The notes below the pieces were generated by a model that saw nothing but the letters and a program-made list of their open reading frames with translations, ran no database searches and was not told the origin of the DNA. Both the position numbers and the translations under genes were made by a program. From NCBI RefSeq assembly GCF_020531845.1, contig NZ_JAJAVF010000002.1, positions 779,543-843,542 of the forward strand: a DNA stretch of 64,000 bases, given 5' to 3'. Source of the stretch: Methylobacillus methanolivorans (lineage in GTDB: Bacteria; Pseudomonadota; Gammaproteobacteria; Burkholderiales; Methylophilaceae). Positions 51,905-61,471 of this stretch are shown here, in pieces. Position 1 is the stretch's first letter. Every line of letters begins with the position of its first letter.

Positions 51905-52456
51905 TTATGCAACCAAGGTATGCGGTACCTCTTGTCTCAACAAGAAAACTGCCTGCTCAACAGCGACATCTATGCGCTGACGGATAGTATCGCTTGTTAA
52001 TTGATAATGACTAAATTCGGTATCCTTGGCATAGATTGCCGTAGGAGTGGTATAGACATTGAAAAAACTTGCCAACGTGCGTAGTTGATAGTCAACCACC
52101 ATGGCATGTTGATCACTACCACCAGTTGCAGCCAAGATGGCAACCTTACCGACCAATGCTTTTGGGTCAAGTAAATCAAAAAAATGCTTCAGTAACCCAG
52201 TATAAGAAGCCTTATATACAGGGCTTGCAATCACAAGCAAATCTGCCTCTTGTACTTTCTTATATATCTCCGTTAATTCCGCTGGAAAACTTCCATAAGA
52301 CACTGTACTACCCAATACTGGTGCAATCTCGGCAATATCAATCACCTCGGCAGGCGCATGTAATTGATGTGATGCACGGGCAGTAACTTCCTCAACAAGC
52401 GATTTTGTCCTAGACGGCTGCGACAAACTGCCTGAGATACCTACTATTTTTGCCAT
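51905..52456 (-). CDS. ssuE: NAD(P)H-dependent FMN reductase, SsuE/MsuE type
   Basis: The 183-aa flavodoxin-fold reductase begins MAKIVGISGSLSQPSRTKSL, the FMN phosphate site of the family, and has VIASPVYKASYTGLLKHFFD and LAATGGSDQHA. It supplies FMNH2 to SsuD-like monooxygenases such as those at 13853-16099. The ATG at 52456 is preferred over the longer frame because it starts the conserved strand. It has its own sigma54 promoter and two upstream dyads, so it is co-regulated with the monooxygenases although 36 kb away in this window. Confidence 0.9.
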   Translation of the reverse strand: MAKIVGISGSLSQPSRTKSLVEEVTARASHQLHAPAEVIDIAEIAPVLGSTVSYGSFPAELTEIYKKVQEADLLVIASPVYKASYTGLLKHFFDLLDPKALVGKVAILAATGGSDQHAMVVDYQLRTLASFFNVYTTPTAIYAKDTEFSHYQLTSDTIRQRIDVAVEQAVFLLRQEVPHTLVA

Positions 52457-52517
52457 ACCAACTCCTACTTCCATTAATTGACTCAACTCATGCCAAGGCA
52501 TGCATTGAATAAATTCA

Positions 52518-52531
52518 GCAATAAAAGTGCC
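52518..52531 (-). promoter_or_regulatory. Sigma54 -24/-12 promoter for the FMN reductase
   Basis: The minus strand reads CTGGCACTTTTATTGCTGA, matching TGGCAC-N5-TTGC exactly, 62 bases upstream of the start. Confidence 0.83.
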
Positions 52532-52594
52532 AGGGCAAAATATGATTATAAATCAATTAGGAGCAATACCAATATGCCAATAGCCTTGAATAAG

Positions 52595-52643
52595 GTGCTG
52601 ATTAACCAACATCACTTCAACAGTACTGCTGTTTAATCAGCAC
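52595..52643. promoter_or_regulatory. Two 18-bp dyads upstream of the FMN reductase promoter
   Basis: 52626-52643 reads CTGCT-GTTTAATC-AGCAC and 52595-52612 reads GTGCT-GATTAACC-AACAT. They stand 64-125 bases upstream of the sigma54 site. Confidence 0.58.
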
Positions 52644-52657
52644 ATTCTTTAGCTTTA

Positions 52658-54214
52658 TCAAGCAACCTTGAATATTTCTACGGCTTTCTTCAGGTTGTTT
52701 GCCTGCTCATCCAATGCAGTAGCTGTCGCAGCTGACTCTTCTACCAACGCAGAATTTTGCTGGGTTGCATCGTCAATTTGTGTGATGGCAATCTTCACAT
52801 GCTCAATCCCAGTAGCCTGCTCACTAGAGGCAGAAGCAATTTCCTCGATCAAGGTAGCAATCTGGTTTACAGAAGTCGAGACCCCAAGAATCGTGTTACC
52901 TGCCGCAGTCACTTTACGAGTTCCAGTCTCAATGACCTCACCAGAAGATGCGATCAACGTCTTGATTTCCTTAGCAGCACTTGCACTGCGCTGGGCTAAT
53001 GAGCGTACCTCACTCGCCACGACAGCAAATCCTTTACCCTGCTCACCTGCGCGAGCAGCCTCAACCGCAGCATTCAGTGCAAGGATGTTGGTCTGAAATG
53101 CAATACCGTCAATCAAGCCAGTGATTTCCTCAATCTGCCCAGATTTGTTACTGATTTCCTGCATGATCTGGACTACCTCGCCCATAGCGCTTTCTCCTTG
53201 CCGGGCAACCTGGCTGGCATTTTGTACCATCGCTGTTGCGGCACGTGCGTTCTCGGCATTATTCGAGACAGTTTCTGCCAACTGCTCCATACTGCTCACT
53301 GTTTCTTCAAGCGAACTAGCTTGTTCCTCAGTGCGGTGAGACAAATCATTGTTACCTACCGCAATTTCACCAGTACCACTGTTGATCTGTTCAACGCCTG
53401 CACGTACCTGAAGCACCATTTTTGCAAGACTCTCTTTCATATCGATCAAGTATGGATATATCTGGCCAGGACAGTTTTTACCGAATGGTTCGATATGAAA
53501 CGTTAAATCCCCATCGGCAATTTTTTGGAAATACTCTTTTACCTGATCTAGAGGAGTTCTTACAAAATACACAATATACCGATCAGCCAATACCAGAAGA
53601 ATCACACAGATCAGCAATACCACGGCAACAACCACAATAACCTGCATGCGGTTATTTTTTGCCGTCTGCAGCATCTGGAGATAGCGTTGTTCTAATTGTC
53701 CATCCATCTGTTGAATGGTGTTGGCAAACTGACGGCTAGCCCCCACAACAACGGCCATCTCGTGTTGCTTATATTGCGCAAGGTTTCCCTGTTCCAGCAA
53801 CTCAAGCGAGTTTCCCAAGCCCTCATCCACCAAGGCGTTGTAGTGAGCCTTGAGTTGCTGAATCTGTCCGGGATCCACAGATGCGGCATGCTGCATGAAG
53901 TCATCAAAACCATGATTGGCTTGTCCCAATGCTTCCTTGACGCCTCTTACCTCTTCCTGGCTAGCTACGTGATCACCTACCTCAAGACTCTCTGCCAGCC
54001 TCACCATCCTCAGCCTTGCACGCAGCAATTGGTCATTGACCTGAGCCAAGGTTCGAGTTTGTTGTAGCATTGAATAACTCAGATCAAGCTCATGCCCTGC
54101 TGTCGTCACTCCCTTTAAACCTACCCCAGAGAGCGTAAGGATCATGATACTGATAAACACCAGTACAATAAGCACCATGCGATGCACTGTGATATCTCGT
54201 AGGTACTGTTTCAT
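52658..54214 (-). CDS. Methyl-accepting chemotaxis protein
   Basis: The 518-aa receptor has an N-terminal membrane helix ([20 protein letters not shown]), a four-helix-bundle periplasmic sensor of about 150 residues, and a second membrane helix ([20 protein letters not shown]). A HAMP region and a signalling domain follow. The hairpin tip is complete ([20 protein letters not shown], then [20 protein letters not shown]). No C-terminal CheR-binding pentapeptide is seen. The ligand is unknown. The gene follows the sulfur regulon, but no sigma54 or dyad element was found before its own start. Confidence 0.92.
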   Translation of the reverse strand: MKQYLRDITVHRMVLIVLVFISIMILTLSGVGLKGVTTAGHELDLSYSMLQQTRTLAQVNDQLLRARLRMVRLAESLEVGDHVASQEEVRGVKEALGQANHGFDDFMQHAASVDPGQIQQLKAHYNALVDEGLGNSLELLEQGNLAQYKQHEMAVVVGASRQFANTIQQMDGQLEQRYLQMLQTAKNNRMQVIVVVAVVLLICVILLVLADRYIVYFVRTPLDQVKEYFQKIADGDLTFHIEPFGKNCPGQIYPYLIDMKESLAKMVLQVRAGVEQINSGTGEIAVGNNDLSHRTEEQASSLEETVSSMEQLAETVSNNAENARAATAMVQNASQVARQGESAMGEVVQIMQEISNKSGQIEEITGLIDGIAFQTNILALNAAVEAARAGEQGKGFAVVASEVRSLAQRSASAAKEIKTLIASSGEVIETGTRKVTAAGNTILGVSTSVNQIATLIEEIASASSEQATGIEHVKIAITQIDDATQQNSALVEESAATATALDEQANNLKKAVEIFKVA

Positions 54215-54383
54215 ATTGACCCTTCGTTATATGTTCATTTATTGGTAAGCGAAACAATCGCACCATCTAACTAAAATAACGGAGGAAAAAAGGGAAAATT
54301 TAACAAAATGTTACAGTTTGTAATATTTTGTATATTTGCTGAATTTACTGATTTTATTAGACTATTCGCATTACCACTAACAA

Positions 54384-55634
54384 TTACTTTTTGCTTTTAA
54401 GCCAATAAGTACTCACCACACCCTTGCCTTTAATCTCGACCCCATTGCGAGGCTCGAAAACATAATCCTGACTCAATAACGTGTAAGTGGAAGCAGAAAC
54501 CTGGATTTGATTAGGCAGGCCTGTATGCTCCATTCGACTGGCAAGATTCACGGCATCACCCCATAAATCGTAGCTAAATCTGGTGTTACCAATGATTCCA
54601 GCTACAACTGCCCCACTATTGATACCAATGCGCATCTCCAATGACTGACCAATCTCATGGGAAACCTCCCTCAATAAAGCTGGCATAGCCAATGCCATAT
54701 CGGCAATTACTTGAGCATGGTCATGACGAGGGTTCGGGGCTCCTGCAATCACCATGTAAGCATCCCCTATCGTCTTGATTTTTTCTACTCCATATTGCGC
54801 AGCAAGTTGGTCAAAACGTGAAAATACGTGATTGAGCATGTCGACCACCTGGGTTGGACTCATCGTGGCAGATATCTGGGTAAAGTTAACAATATCGGCA
54901 AACAGGATAGTGACTGCCTCATGACTGTCCGCAATGCGAGTACCCTGCGCTTCGTGCAATCGCTGCGCGACTGAATCGGGCAAGATGCTGCGCAATAACT
55001 GTTCTGACCGTGATTTCTCAATCGCAAGTGCCTCTAGCACTTTTGCTTTTTGCGATTGAAAATAACGCATCACGATATAAAGGATGCCCGATACTCCGGC
55101 CATATTGATCGCGAAAAATGCATCCCTGATGTCGCTGGGAATAGGCATTGCGTGCATAGAAAACAGGGAGTTCAGCCACCATGACAACACGGCCAACACA
55201 CCAAACAAGATAAACCAAGGGGTTGATTGCCGAGTCCCTAATATCATCAGGGCCCCTACGGGAGACAGGATCGCCCAGAATGCAACGCCACTAGAAGCCT
55301 GAAAACCACCAATGATCCACTGCATGAAAAATGGCATCACCAGCAACATCACCAACTGAGTAAAAGTGAACGCATCAAATCGCTTGAAATGGTAAAACAC
55401 CAATAAACTACTATAGGAAATGATGATGTAGATATAAGGCACAGCAGCCATTACTGCATAACCCTCACCCAGGCTGGATAAGCTGAATATCCAGAATACA
55501 CAGGCCAAGCTTTCTGCCAACACCAGAATAGATAAGATCACCACCCCAAGCACTACCGTCTTGGCAACCTCAGGTGGCTTACTCCCCAGAAAAGGCTGGA
55601 TTAGCCGTAGGAAATAACGGTCAGCCTGATGCAT
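54384..55634 (-). CDS. Membrane-bound class III adenylate/guanylate cyclase
   Basis: The 416-aa protein has about six N-terminal membrane segments (to about residue 195) and a C-terminal class III cyclase domain. ILFADIVNFTQ holds the first metal Asp, IKTIGDAYMVIAGAP the Lys-Asp pair, and GINSGAVVAGIIG and LWGDAVNLASRME the second metal and transition-state residues. This is a catalytically complete cyclase. The ATG at 55634 is preferred over a TTG ten codons upstream. Whether ATP or GTP is used cannot be fixed from the sequence alone. The input signal is unknown. Confidence 0.88.
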   Translation of the reverse strand: MHQADRYFLRLIQPFLGSKPPEVAKTVVLGVVILSILVLAESLACVFWIFSLSSLGEGYAVMAAVPYIYIIISYSSLLVFYHFKRFDAFTFTQLVMLLVMPFFMQWIIGGFQASSGVAFWAILSPVGALMILGTRQSTPWFILFGVLAVLSWWLNSLFSMHAMPIPSDIRDAFFAINMAGVSGILYIVMRYFQSQKAKVLEALAIEKSRSEQLLRSILPDSVAQRLHEAQGTRIADSHEAVTILFADIVNFTQISATMSPTQVVDMLNHVFSRFDQLAAQYGVEKIKTIGDAYMVIAGAPNPRHDHAQVIADMALAMPALLREVSHEIGQSLEMRIGINSGAVVAGIIGNTRFSYDLWGDAVNLASRMEHTGLPNQIQVSASTYTLLSQDYVFEPRNGVEIKGKGVVSTYWLKSKK

Positions 55635-55761
55635 GATGACGTTCTCTTTTTTCTTGTAATTCAATTGATTTGATCAATATAGCTCAAGGTCAATCGTTAA
55701 TCCATCCCTCCCTTGGCCTATGAAAGCACTGGCTGTCACACGTCCATTTGAGTTAGAATGG

Positions 55762-55864
55762 TGTCTGGCGGGCCTCCCCGCATTGCAAAGTAGCGAACCT
55801 GGTCAGGTCCGGAAGGAAGCAGCCACAACTATTGAAGCAAGTGCCGGGGGTTTGGCTCGCCTCT
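55762..55864 (+). ncRNA. ffs: 4.5S signal recognition particle RNA
   Basis: The apical domain GGTCAGGTCCGGAAGGAAGC (55801-55820), which contains the GGAAGGAAGCAGCC Ffh-binding bulge, is the universal bacterial SRP signature. The flanks GGCGGGCC-TCCCCGC and GCCGGGGG-GGCTCGCC pair into the long stem. A TAGAAT box near 55753 may be its -10. It precedes dnaX by about 115 bases. Ends are approximate. Confidence 0.93.
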
Positions 55865-55980
55865 TAAACGAATCGAAAAACCTGCCAGGAAAGATCATGC
55901 CGAAGTACTACTGGCATTGCATCAACCGCAAGCAACGGCAGGTACCTGCAACGCATGACACCCATTGAGTTTATACACCT

Positions 55981-57681
55981 ATGAGCTATCAGGTTCTTGC
56001 CCGCAAATGGCGCCCAAAATCCTTTGATGCGCTGGTAGGCCAGGAACACGTGGTTCGTGCGCTCACCAATGCCCTGCAACAGCAACGCTTACATCACGCT
56101 TACCTCTTCACTGGCACACGTGGCGTTGGCAAGACTACGCTCTCCCGTATTCTGGCAAAATCATTGAATTGTGAACAAGGCGTCAGCGCAACGCCTTGCG
56201 GTCAATGCGCAGCCTGTGTTGCCATTGATAAAGGCAGCTTCCTGGATTATGTCGAGATGGATGCTGCATCCAACCGCGGCGTAGAGGATATGACGTCACT
56301 GCTGGAAAAAGCCATTTACGCCCCGACACAAGGCCGTTATAAAGTGTATATGCTTGATGAAGTGCACCAGCTGACAGGCCATGCCTTCAATGCCATGTTG
56401 AAAACGCTGGAAGAACCACCGGCTCACGTCAAATTCATCCTGGCCACGACTGACCCACAAAAAGTACCAGTCACCATCCTCTCGCGCTGCCTACAATTCA
56501 ATTTACGTCAGATGTCGAGCAACGGTATCGCCGAGCACCTGCAGCATGTGTTGACCGAAGAAAACATTGTCTTTGAGCCAGTGGCGCTACAGCTAATTGG
56601 CCGCTCAGCCAATGGTAGCATGCGCGATGCGCTCTCCTTGCTGGATCAGGCAATTGCCTACGGTGGCGATAGTGTCAATGAAAAAGAAGTCCGTGCGATG
56701 CTGGGCGCCATTGACCAGAGCTACCTGTTCGACTTGCTCAATGCTCTACTCTCTCAAGATGGCAACGCCGTGCTGAGCCAAGCCCGCGCCATGGAGCAAC
56801 GCGCGATCTCTTTTGATGCAGCATTGAATGACTTGGCTAATCTGCTGCACGAGATTGCGATTGTACAAGCCGTGCCTGATAGCATCGCGCACGATCATCC
56901 AGAACGCCAATCCATGCTTGATCTCGCATCGCGCATGGGCGCAGAAGAATTACAGCTGTATTACCAAATTGCCCTGTTGGCAAGACGCGATTTGGGCTTG
57001 GCGCCTGATGAATTTGCAGGCTTTACGATGGCGCTACTACGTATGCTGGCGTTTAATCCAGGAGAGCAAAAGCCTCCAGCACGCGCAAAACCAACACCTG
57101 CCGCAGCCACAGAAAATGTTCCACCTCGTGCCAGTGCGGCCCTGGCTATTAGCCAACCAGCCACCAAGGTGATTGCACCCAGCACCACCGCGTCAGTCTT
57201 GGAGACAACACCTCCACCCGCAACAGCATTAACGCCACCTCAGCCAACAGTTGCTGCTACTCCGGCACCTATTGAAGACTCTTCTACACCAACGATTACA
57301 CGCGCATTTGACGGCAATTGGCGCGCGCTGGTCGATCGCCTAAAGCTGGGGTTGGCACGAGCACTGGCACAAAACTGTGAGCTGGCAAGCTTTGATGAGG
57401 AACATATTGCATTTTCAGTACCCCCTTCGCAAAAGCATCTGCTCAATATGGGCTACGAAGAAAAATTGCGAAGCGCAGTTGAGCAACACTTCGGCCGCAA
57501 GATCAAGATGACATTTTCGCTAGGCGGTAGCGGCAATACGCCTGCCCAATTAATGAGCCAGGAAAAAGCAGCCTTACAGGCTGATGCAGAAGATGCTATT
57601 CATAACGATGGCTTTGTACAGGCACTGATCAAGGATTTTGGTGCCCAAATCATTCCATCCAGCATCAAACCACTTCAATAA
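55981..57681 (+). CDS. dnaX: DNA polymerase III subunits tau/gamma
   Basis: DnaX is the clamp-loader ATPase that also ties polymerase cores together. The 566-aa protein has Walker A GTRGVGKTTLSRILAKSLNC, a four-cysteine zinc module (CEQG...CGQCAAC), Walker B YMLDEVHQL, sensor SRC and a Pro/Ala/Thr-rich linker around residues 365-440. A C-terminal tau domain follows. No AAAAAAG slippery site was found, so only the full-length product is evident. It heads the dnaX-ybaB-recR operon, as in most proteobacteria. Confidence 0.96.
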   Translation: MSYQVLARKWRPKSFDALVGQEHVVRALTNALQQQRLHHAYLFTGTRGVGKTTLSRILAKSLNCEQGVSATPCGQCAACVAIDKGSFLDYVEMDAASNRGVEDMTSLLEKAIYAPTQGRYKVYMLDEVHQLTGHAFNAMLKTLEEPPAHVKFILATTDPQKVPVTILSRCLQFNLRQMSSNGIAEHLQHVLTEENIVFEPVALQLIGRSANGSMRDALSLLDQAIAYGGDSVNEKEVRAMLGAIDQSYLFDLLNALLSQDGNAVLSQARAMEQRAISFDAALNDLANLLHEIAIVQAVPDSIAHDHPERQSMLDLASRMGAEELQLYYQIALLARRDLGLAPDEFAGFTMALLRMLAFNPGEQKPPARAKPTPAAATENVPPRASAALAISQPATKVIAPSTTASVLETTPPPATALTPPQPTVAATPAPIEDSSTPTITRAFDGNWRALVDRLKLGLARALAQNCELASFDEEHIAFSVPPSQKHLLNMGYEEKLRSAVEQHFGRKIKMTFSLGGSGNTPAQLMSQEKAALQADAEDAIHNDGFVQALIKDFGAQIIPSSIKPLQ

Positions 57682-57702
57682 TTACGTTCGGAGGAAAGAC
57701 AC

Positions 57703-58029
57703 ATGATGAAAGGTGGCTTGGGCAATCTCATGAAGCAGGCCCAACAAATGCAGGAAAACATGAAACGTGCGCAGGAGGAATTGGGCAAGGTTGAAGTTGA
57801 AGGCCAATCCGCCTCGGGCCTCGTCAAGATCACTATGACTTGCCGCCATGAAGTGCGCCGCGTCAGCATTGACGATAGCCTGCTGCAAGATGACAAGGAA
57901 CTGCTGGAAGACTTGATCGCCACCGCATTCAATGATGCGGCACGCAAGGCAGAAGCCACAAGCCAGGAACGCATGAGCAGTCTCACCGCAGGCCTGCCTA
58001 TTCCGCCTGGCATGAAACTACCTTTCTGA
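57703..58029 (+). CDS. ybaB: YbaB/EbfC nucleoid-associated protein
   Basis: The 108-aa DNA-binding protein begins [20 protein letters not shown] and has [20 protein letters not shown] and a C-terminal [11 protein letters not shown]. This matches the family, which is nearly always encoded between dnaX and recR. A GGAGG Shine-Dalgarno precedes the ATG. Confidence 0.95.
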   Translation: MMKGGLGNLMKQAQQMQENMKRAQEELGKVEVEGQSASGLVKITMTCRHEVRRVSIDDSLLQDDKELLEDLIATAFNDAARKAEATSQERMSSLTAGLPIPPGMKLPF

Positions 58030-58052
58030 TCTAGGTTTTCAACATCAGTACC

Positions 58053-58652
58053 ATGCATAATCCACCTGCACTGGAACAATTGGTTGAAGCCCTGCGCTGC
58101 CTACCCGGCGTGGGCCCAAAATCCGCCTTGCGTATGGCGTACTACCTGTTGCAACGGGATAGGAAAGGTGCGGGACTACTCGCTAAATCTCTAGATCAGG
58201 CCTTACAGGTCGTCAGTCATTGCAGTCTATGCAACAACTTCAGCGAGCAAGATATTTGTCCGCTGTGCGCCTCTCCCGCCCGCGATCATACCCTGCTCTG
58301 CATCGTGGAAATGCCTAGTGATCTCATGATGCTGGAGCAAACCCAATCTTACCAAGGCATGTATTTTGTCCTGATGGGCAGGCTATCTCCCTTGGATGGC
58401 ATTGGCCCTCGCGATATTCACCTGGACAAGCTGCTCAAGCGCGCCCAGGACGGTGAAGTGGAAGAAGTCATCCTTGCTACCAACTATACAGTTGAAGGTG
58501 AGGCAACAGCGCACTATGTCAGCGAACTATTACGTGCCCGCGGCATCAAGGTAAGCCGTATCGCACGCGGCTTACCCATGGGTGGAGAAATCGAGCATGT
58601 GGATAGCGGCACCTTGGCGCAAGCCCTATTGGAGCGCCGCAACGTACGCTAG
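58053..58652 (+). CDS. recR: Recombination mediator RecR
   Basis: RecR works with RecFO to load RecA on gapped DNA. The 199-aa protein has a helix-hairpin-helix ([17 protein letters not shown]), a C4 zinc finger ([16 protein letters not shown]) and a TOPRIM domain ([14 protein letters not shown], then [14 protein letters not shown]). Length is normal. It is the third gene of the operon and overlaps the convergent gph stop by four bases. Confidence 0.96.
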   Translation: MHNPPALEQLVEALRCLPGVGPKSALRMAYYLLQRDRKGAGLLAKSLDQALQVVSHCSLCNNFSEQDICPLCASPARDHTLLCIVEMPSDLMMLEQTQSYQGMYFVLMGRLSPLDGIGPRDIHLDKLLKRAQDGEVEEVILATNYTVEGEATAHYVSELLRARGIKVSRIARGLPMGGEIEHVDSGTLAQALLERRNVR

Positions 58653-59356
58653 TTAGCTGTGCTTGTTACAGAAACAGAATTGCGGCTCGCTAGCGCTTGC
58701 TGCCAGGCAACCAAGCAGGTTTCTATCTCTGGGACCTCATCCACCACATAATCCGCCCCCCATTCGAGTGGACGGTCTGTCTGATCCAAATATCCATACA
58801 ATGCAACGATAGTTGGCATACCAGCAGCCACTCCGGCCTCTATATCACGCTGGGCATCACCAACATAAATACAATCATCAGGCTGCACACCGACTTGCTC
58901 GCACGCCATCAATAATGAATCAGGGTGGGGTTTGGCACGAGGCGCATCATCCGCACAGATCAAGCATGCCATGCGTTGATCCAGCTTCAATGCCGCAAGC
59001 AATGGAGCAGAAAACCGCCTGGGCTTATTGGTGACCACACCCCACCGCATACCTGCCGCCTCAATACGATGCAACAATGCATCCATCCCATCAAACAACA
59101 AGGGAGCACGTGTATGCAGCTCATCATATAAAGCCAGATACTCATCCCTCATGGCTGCAAAATTCGCATCCTCAGGCGTAATATCAAACCCTATACCCAA
59201 CAACCCCTTAGAACCGTGTGAGGCATAAGGGCGGATGATTTCCTGATCCAGAAAAGGCAAGCCATGCCGCTTGCGTTGCAGGTTTAATGCTAGCCCAAGA
59301 TCAGGGGCCGTATCCGCCAAAGTCCCATCAAGATCAAATAACACTAAACTTGCCAT
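58649..59356 (-). CDS. gph: Phosphoglycolate phosphatase (HAD family)
   Basis: The 235-aa HAD phosphatase has motif [17 protein letters not shown], motif II VVTNKP, motif III Lys in RAKPHPDS and motif [20 protein letters not shown] cap domain lies between I and II. Gph clears 2-phosphoglycolate made by DNA repair. It is downstream of ubiG with a one-base gap, the usual betaproteobacterial arrangement mtaD-ubiG-gph. Confidence 0.9.
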   Translation of the reverse strand: MASLVLFDLDGTLADTAPDLGLALNLQRKRHGLPFLDQEIIRPYASHGSKGLLGIGFDITPEDANFAAMRDEYLALYDELHTRAPLLFDGMDALLHRIEAAGMRWGVVTNKPRRFSAPLLAALKLDQRMACLICADDAPRAKPHPDSLLMACEQVGVQPDDCIYVGDAQRDIEAGVAAGMPTIVALYGYLDQTDRPLEWGADYVVDEVPEIETCLVAWQQALASRNSVSVTSTAN

Positions 59357-59357
59357 A

Positions 59358-60077
59358 CTACTTCACCGTTTGCAGGATATAGTTAACCGAAATATCATCG
59401 TTCAACTTGTAATGTTTGGTCAGTGGGTTATATCCCATTCCTTTTGAACCCGTGACCTCCAACCCAGCAACACGTGTCCAAGCCGCTAGTTCTGATGGCT
59501 TGATAAACTTCTCATACTCATGAGTACCTCGCGGTAACAGATTCAACACATACTCAGCCCCAAGAACCGCAAAAAGATACGCCTTGGGATTACGGTTGAT
59601 CGTAGAAAAAAACACTTTACCACCAGGCTTTACCAATTGGGCGCAAGCACGGACAACAGCTGCCGGGTCCGGCACATGCTCCAGCATTTCCATACAGGTC
59701 ACGACATCAAAGCTTTCAGGAGCCTCTAAAGCCAAGGCCTCTACTGAGATCAAGCGATAATCTACCTTTGCCCCACTTTCATACTGATGCAGTTGCGCCA
59801 CTTTAAGCGCCTTTTCGCCGAGATCAATGCCCGTAACCTCTGCGCCACGCTCACTCATGGACTCTGACAATATCCCACCGCCACAGCCAACATCCAATAC
59901 ACGCTTGCCAGCCAAACCTGCATGCTCATCTATATAATTGAGACGCAAAGGGTTTATTTCATGCAATGGCTTGAATTCACTGTTCTTGTCCCACCATTTG
60001 TGGGCCAACTCGGCAAATTTCTGCAACTCTGCCTGGTCTACATTCATGCCAGATACTGACTCAGTTGGGTTTGCCAT
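59358..60077 (-). CDS. ubiG: Ubiquinone biosynthesis O-methyltransferase UbiG
   Basis: UbiG carries out both O-methylations in ubiquinone synthesis with S-adenosylmethionine. The 239-aa protein has [20 protein letters not shown] near the start, SAM motif [16 protein letters not shown] and [10 protein letters not shown]. The ATG at 60077 lies inside the end of mtaD. An alternative ATG at 60047 overlaps the mtaD stop by ATGA and would give 229 aa; both are plausible. Confidence 0.94.
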   Translation of the reverse strand: MANPTESVSGMNVDQAELQKFAELAHKWWDKNSEFKPLHEINPLRLNYIDEHAGLAGKRVLDVGCGGGILSESMSERGAEVTGIDLGEKALKVAQLHQYESGAKVDYRLISVEALALEAPESFDVVTCMEMLEHVPDPAAVVRACAQLVKPGGKVFFSTINRNPKAYLFAVLGAEYVLNLLPRGTHEYEKFIKPSELAAWTRVAGLEVTGSKGMGYNPLTKHYKLNDDISVNYILQTVK

Positions 60078-61414
60078 TCGGTACTAATCTCCTTTAACTC
60101 AGCAGGCTCCATATTGGCATAAATGCCTGCCTGCCCCTGTAACTTCTGATATTTCAATTCACCGGCTACCCAGACATGGGTCACATGCTCACGTCCCGCA
60201 CTGTAGACCAAATGCGAAATGACATTAAAACAAGGTTGCAGCTCAATGGCAGCCAGATTGACTGCGACAATATCAGCACATTTCCCACGCTCCAATGAAC
60301 CGATGTCTGCCTCTTGGCCCAAGGCCTTTGCAGCATTAATAGTCGCCATGGCCAAAGCCTCTGCAGCAGATACACTTTCTGCGTCACTACTGGCCCCTTT
60401 GGCCAGCAACGCTGCCAGGCGCATTTCCGCGAACATGTCTTGACGATTATTGCTTGCGGCACCATCGGTGCCTATTGCTACATTTACCCCAGCATTAACA
60501 AGCGCTGTCACAGGTGCAATGCCACTGGCAAGCTTGAGGTTAGAAGCGGGACAATGTGCAATATGAGCACCATTTGCCGCGAGCGTCTTCATCTCAGCCC
60601 CCGTCAAGTGCACTCCATGTGCCGCCACTAGGTTGGGGCCAAGTACGCCAAGCGCCTCAAGACGTTGCAAGGGTCGCACGCCATATTGCTTGATACTATC
60701 TTCAACCTCTGTATGTGTCTCATGCAAATGCGTATGGATATTCAATCCCAATTGCTCTGCATAAGTCACAATATTCACAAAAGTGCTATCGCTAACAGTA
60801 TAAGGTGCATGAGGCGCAAGACTTGCCCTCAACAGCCCGCTGTCACGCCAATCATCCCTGGCCTGCAAACCTTTTTGCACATAATCTTCCGCATCATGTG
60901 CATAAGCAGTTGGAAAATCCATGACCACTAAGCCAATATTGGCGCGCATACCAGATTGAGTCGCAGCCTCAGCTACCGCTTGCGGGAAGAAATACATATC
61001 ACTGAAGCAGGTAGTACCGCCAGCCAGCATTTCAGCACATCCAAGCAAACTCCCTTGGCGCACAAATCGCTCCGAAACGAAACGCTTTTCCACGGGCCAG
61101 ATATGTTGTTGCAACCACTGCATCAAAGGTTTGTCATCAGCCAGCCCTCTCATCAGGCTCATCGCCGCATGAGTATGCAAGTTAATTAACCCGGGAATCA
61201 ACACATGATCATTTAGCACGATCACCTGTACCAATGGATATTTTTTCTTGGATTGTTCTGACGGAAGAATGTCGAGAATGCGACCAGCTTGAACAATGAC
61301 AGTGTGCTGCTCGAGCACTTGTCCATACGGTAGCACTGGTACGACCCATCGTGCCTCTAATGCAAACACATTAGATTGCTCAGCGGAATATTGATGTTTT
61401 AAAGTTTGACTCAT
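60044..61414 (-). CDS. mtaD: 5-methylthioadenosine/S-adenosylhomocysteine deaminase (TRZ/ATZ amidohydrolase)
   Basis: The 456-aa metal-dependent hydrolase has the zinc-binding [15 protein letters not shown], then [20 protein letters not shown] and the metal Asp in [21 protein letters not shown] is also typical. The MtaD group deaminates SAH or MTA, by-products of SAM use, which suits the adjacent UbiG methyltransferase. The start is the ATG at 61414. Substrate assignment is by family and context. Confidence 0.88.
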   Translation of the reverse strand: MSQTLKHQYSAEQSNVFALEARWVVPVLPYGQVLEQHTVIVQAGRILDILPSEQSKKKYPLVQVIVLNDHVLIPGLINLHTHAAMSLMRGLADDKPLMQWLQQHIWPVEKRFVSERFVRQGSLLGCAEMLAGGTTCFSDMYFFPQAVAEAATQSGMRANIGLVVMDFPTAYAHDAEDYVQKGLQARDDWRDSGLLRASLAPHAPYTVSDSTFVNIVTYAEQLGLNIHTHLHETHTEVEDSIKQYGVRPLQRLEALGVLGPNLVAAHGVHLTGAEMKTLAANGAHIAHCPASNLKLASGIAPVTALVNAGVNVAIGTDGAASNNRQDMFAEMRLAALLAKGASSDAESVSAAEALAMATINAAKALGQEADIGSLERGKCADIVAVNLAAIELQPCFNVISHLVYSAGREHVTHVWVAGELKYQKLQGQAGIYANMEPAELKEISTEWQTQLSQYLA

Positions 61415-61427
61415 GGATAACCATATA

Positions 61428-61454
61428 AAAAAGCCCCGCATGGCGGGGCTTTTT
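61428..61454 (-). terminator. Terminator after the ompA-like gene
   Basis: AAAAAGCCCCGC / GCGGGGCTTTTT form a perfect 12-bp stem with a 3-base loop. It follows the ompA stop and precedes mtaD on the minus strand. Confidence 0.9.
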
Positions 61455-61471
61455 CAACACTCAAGCTTTGA

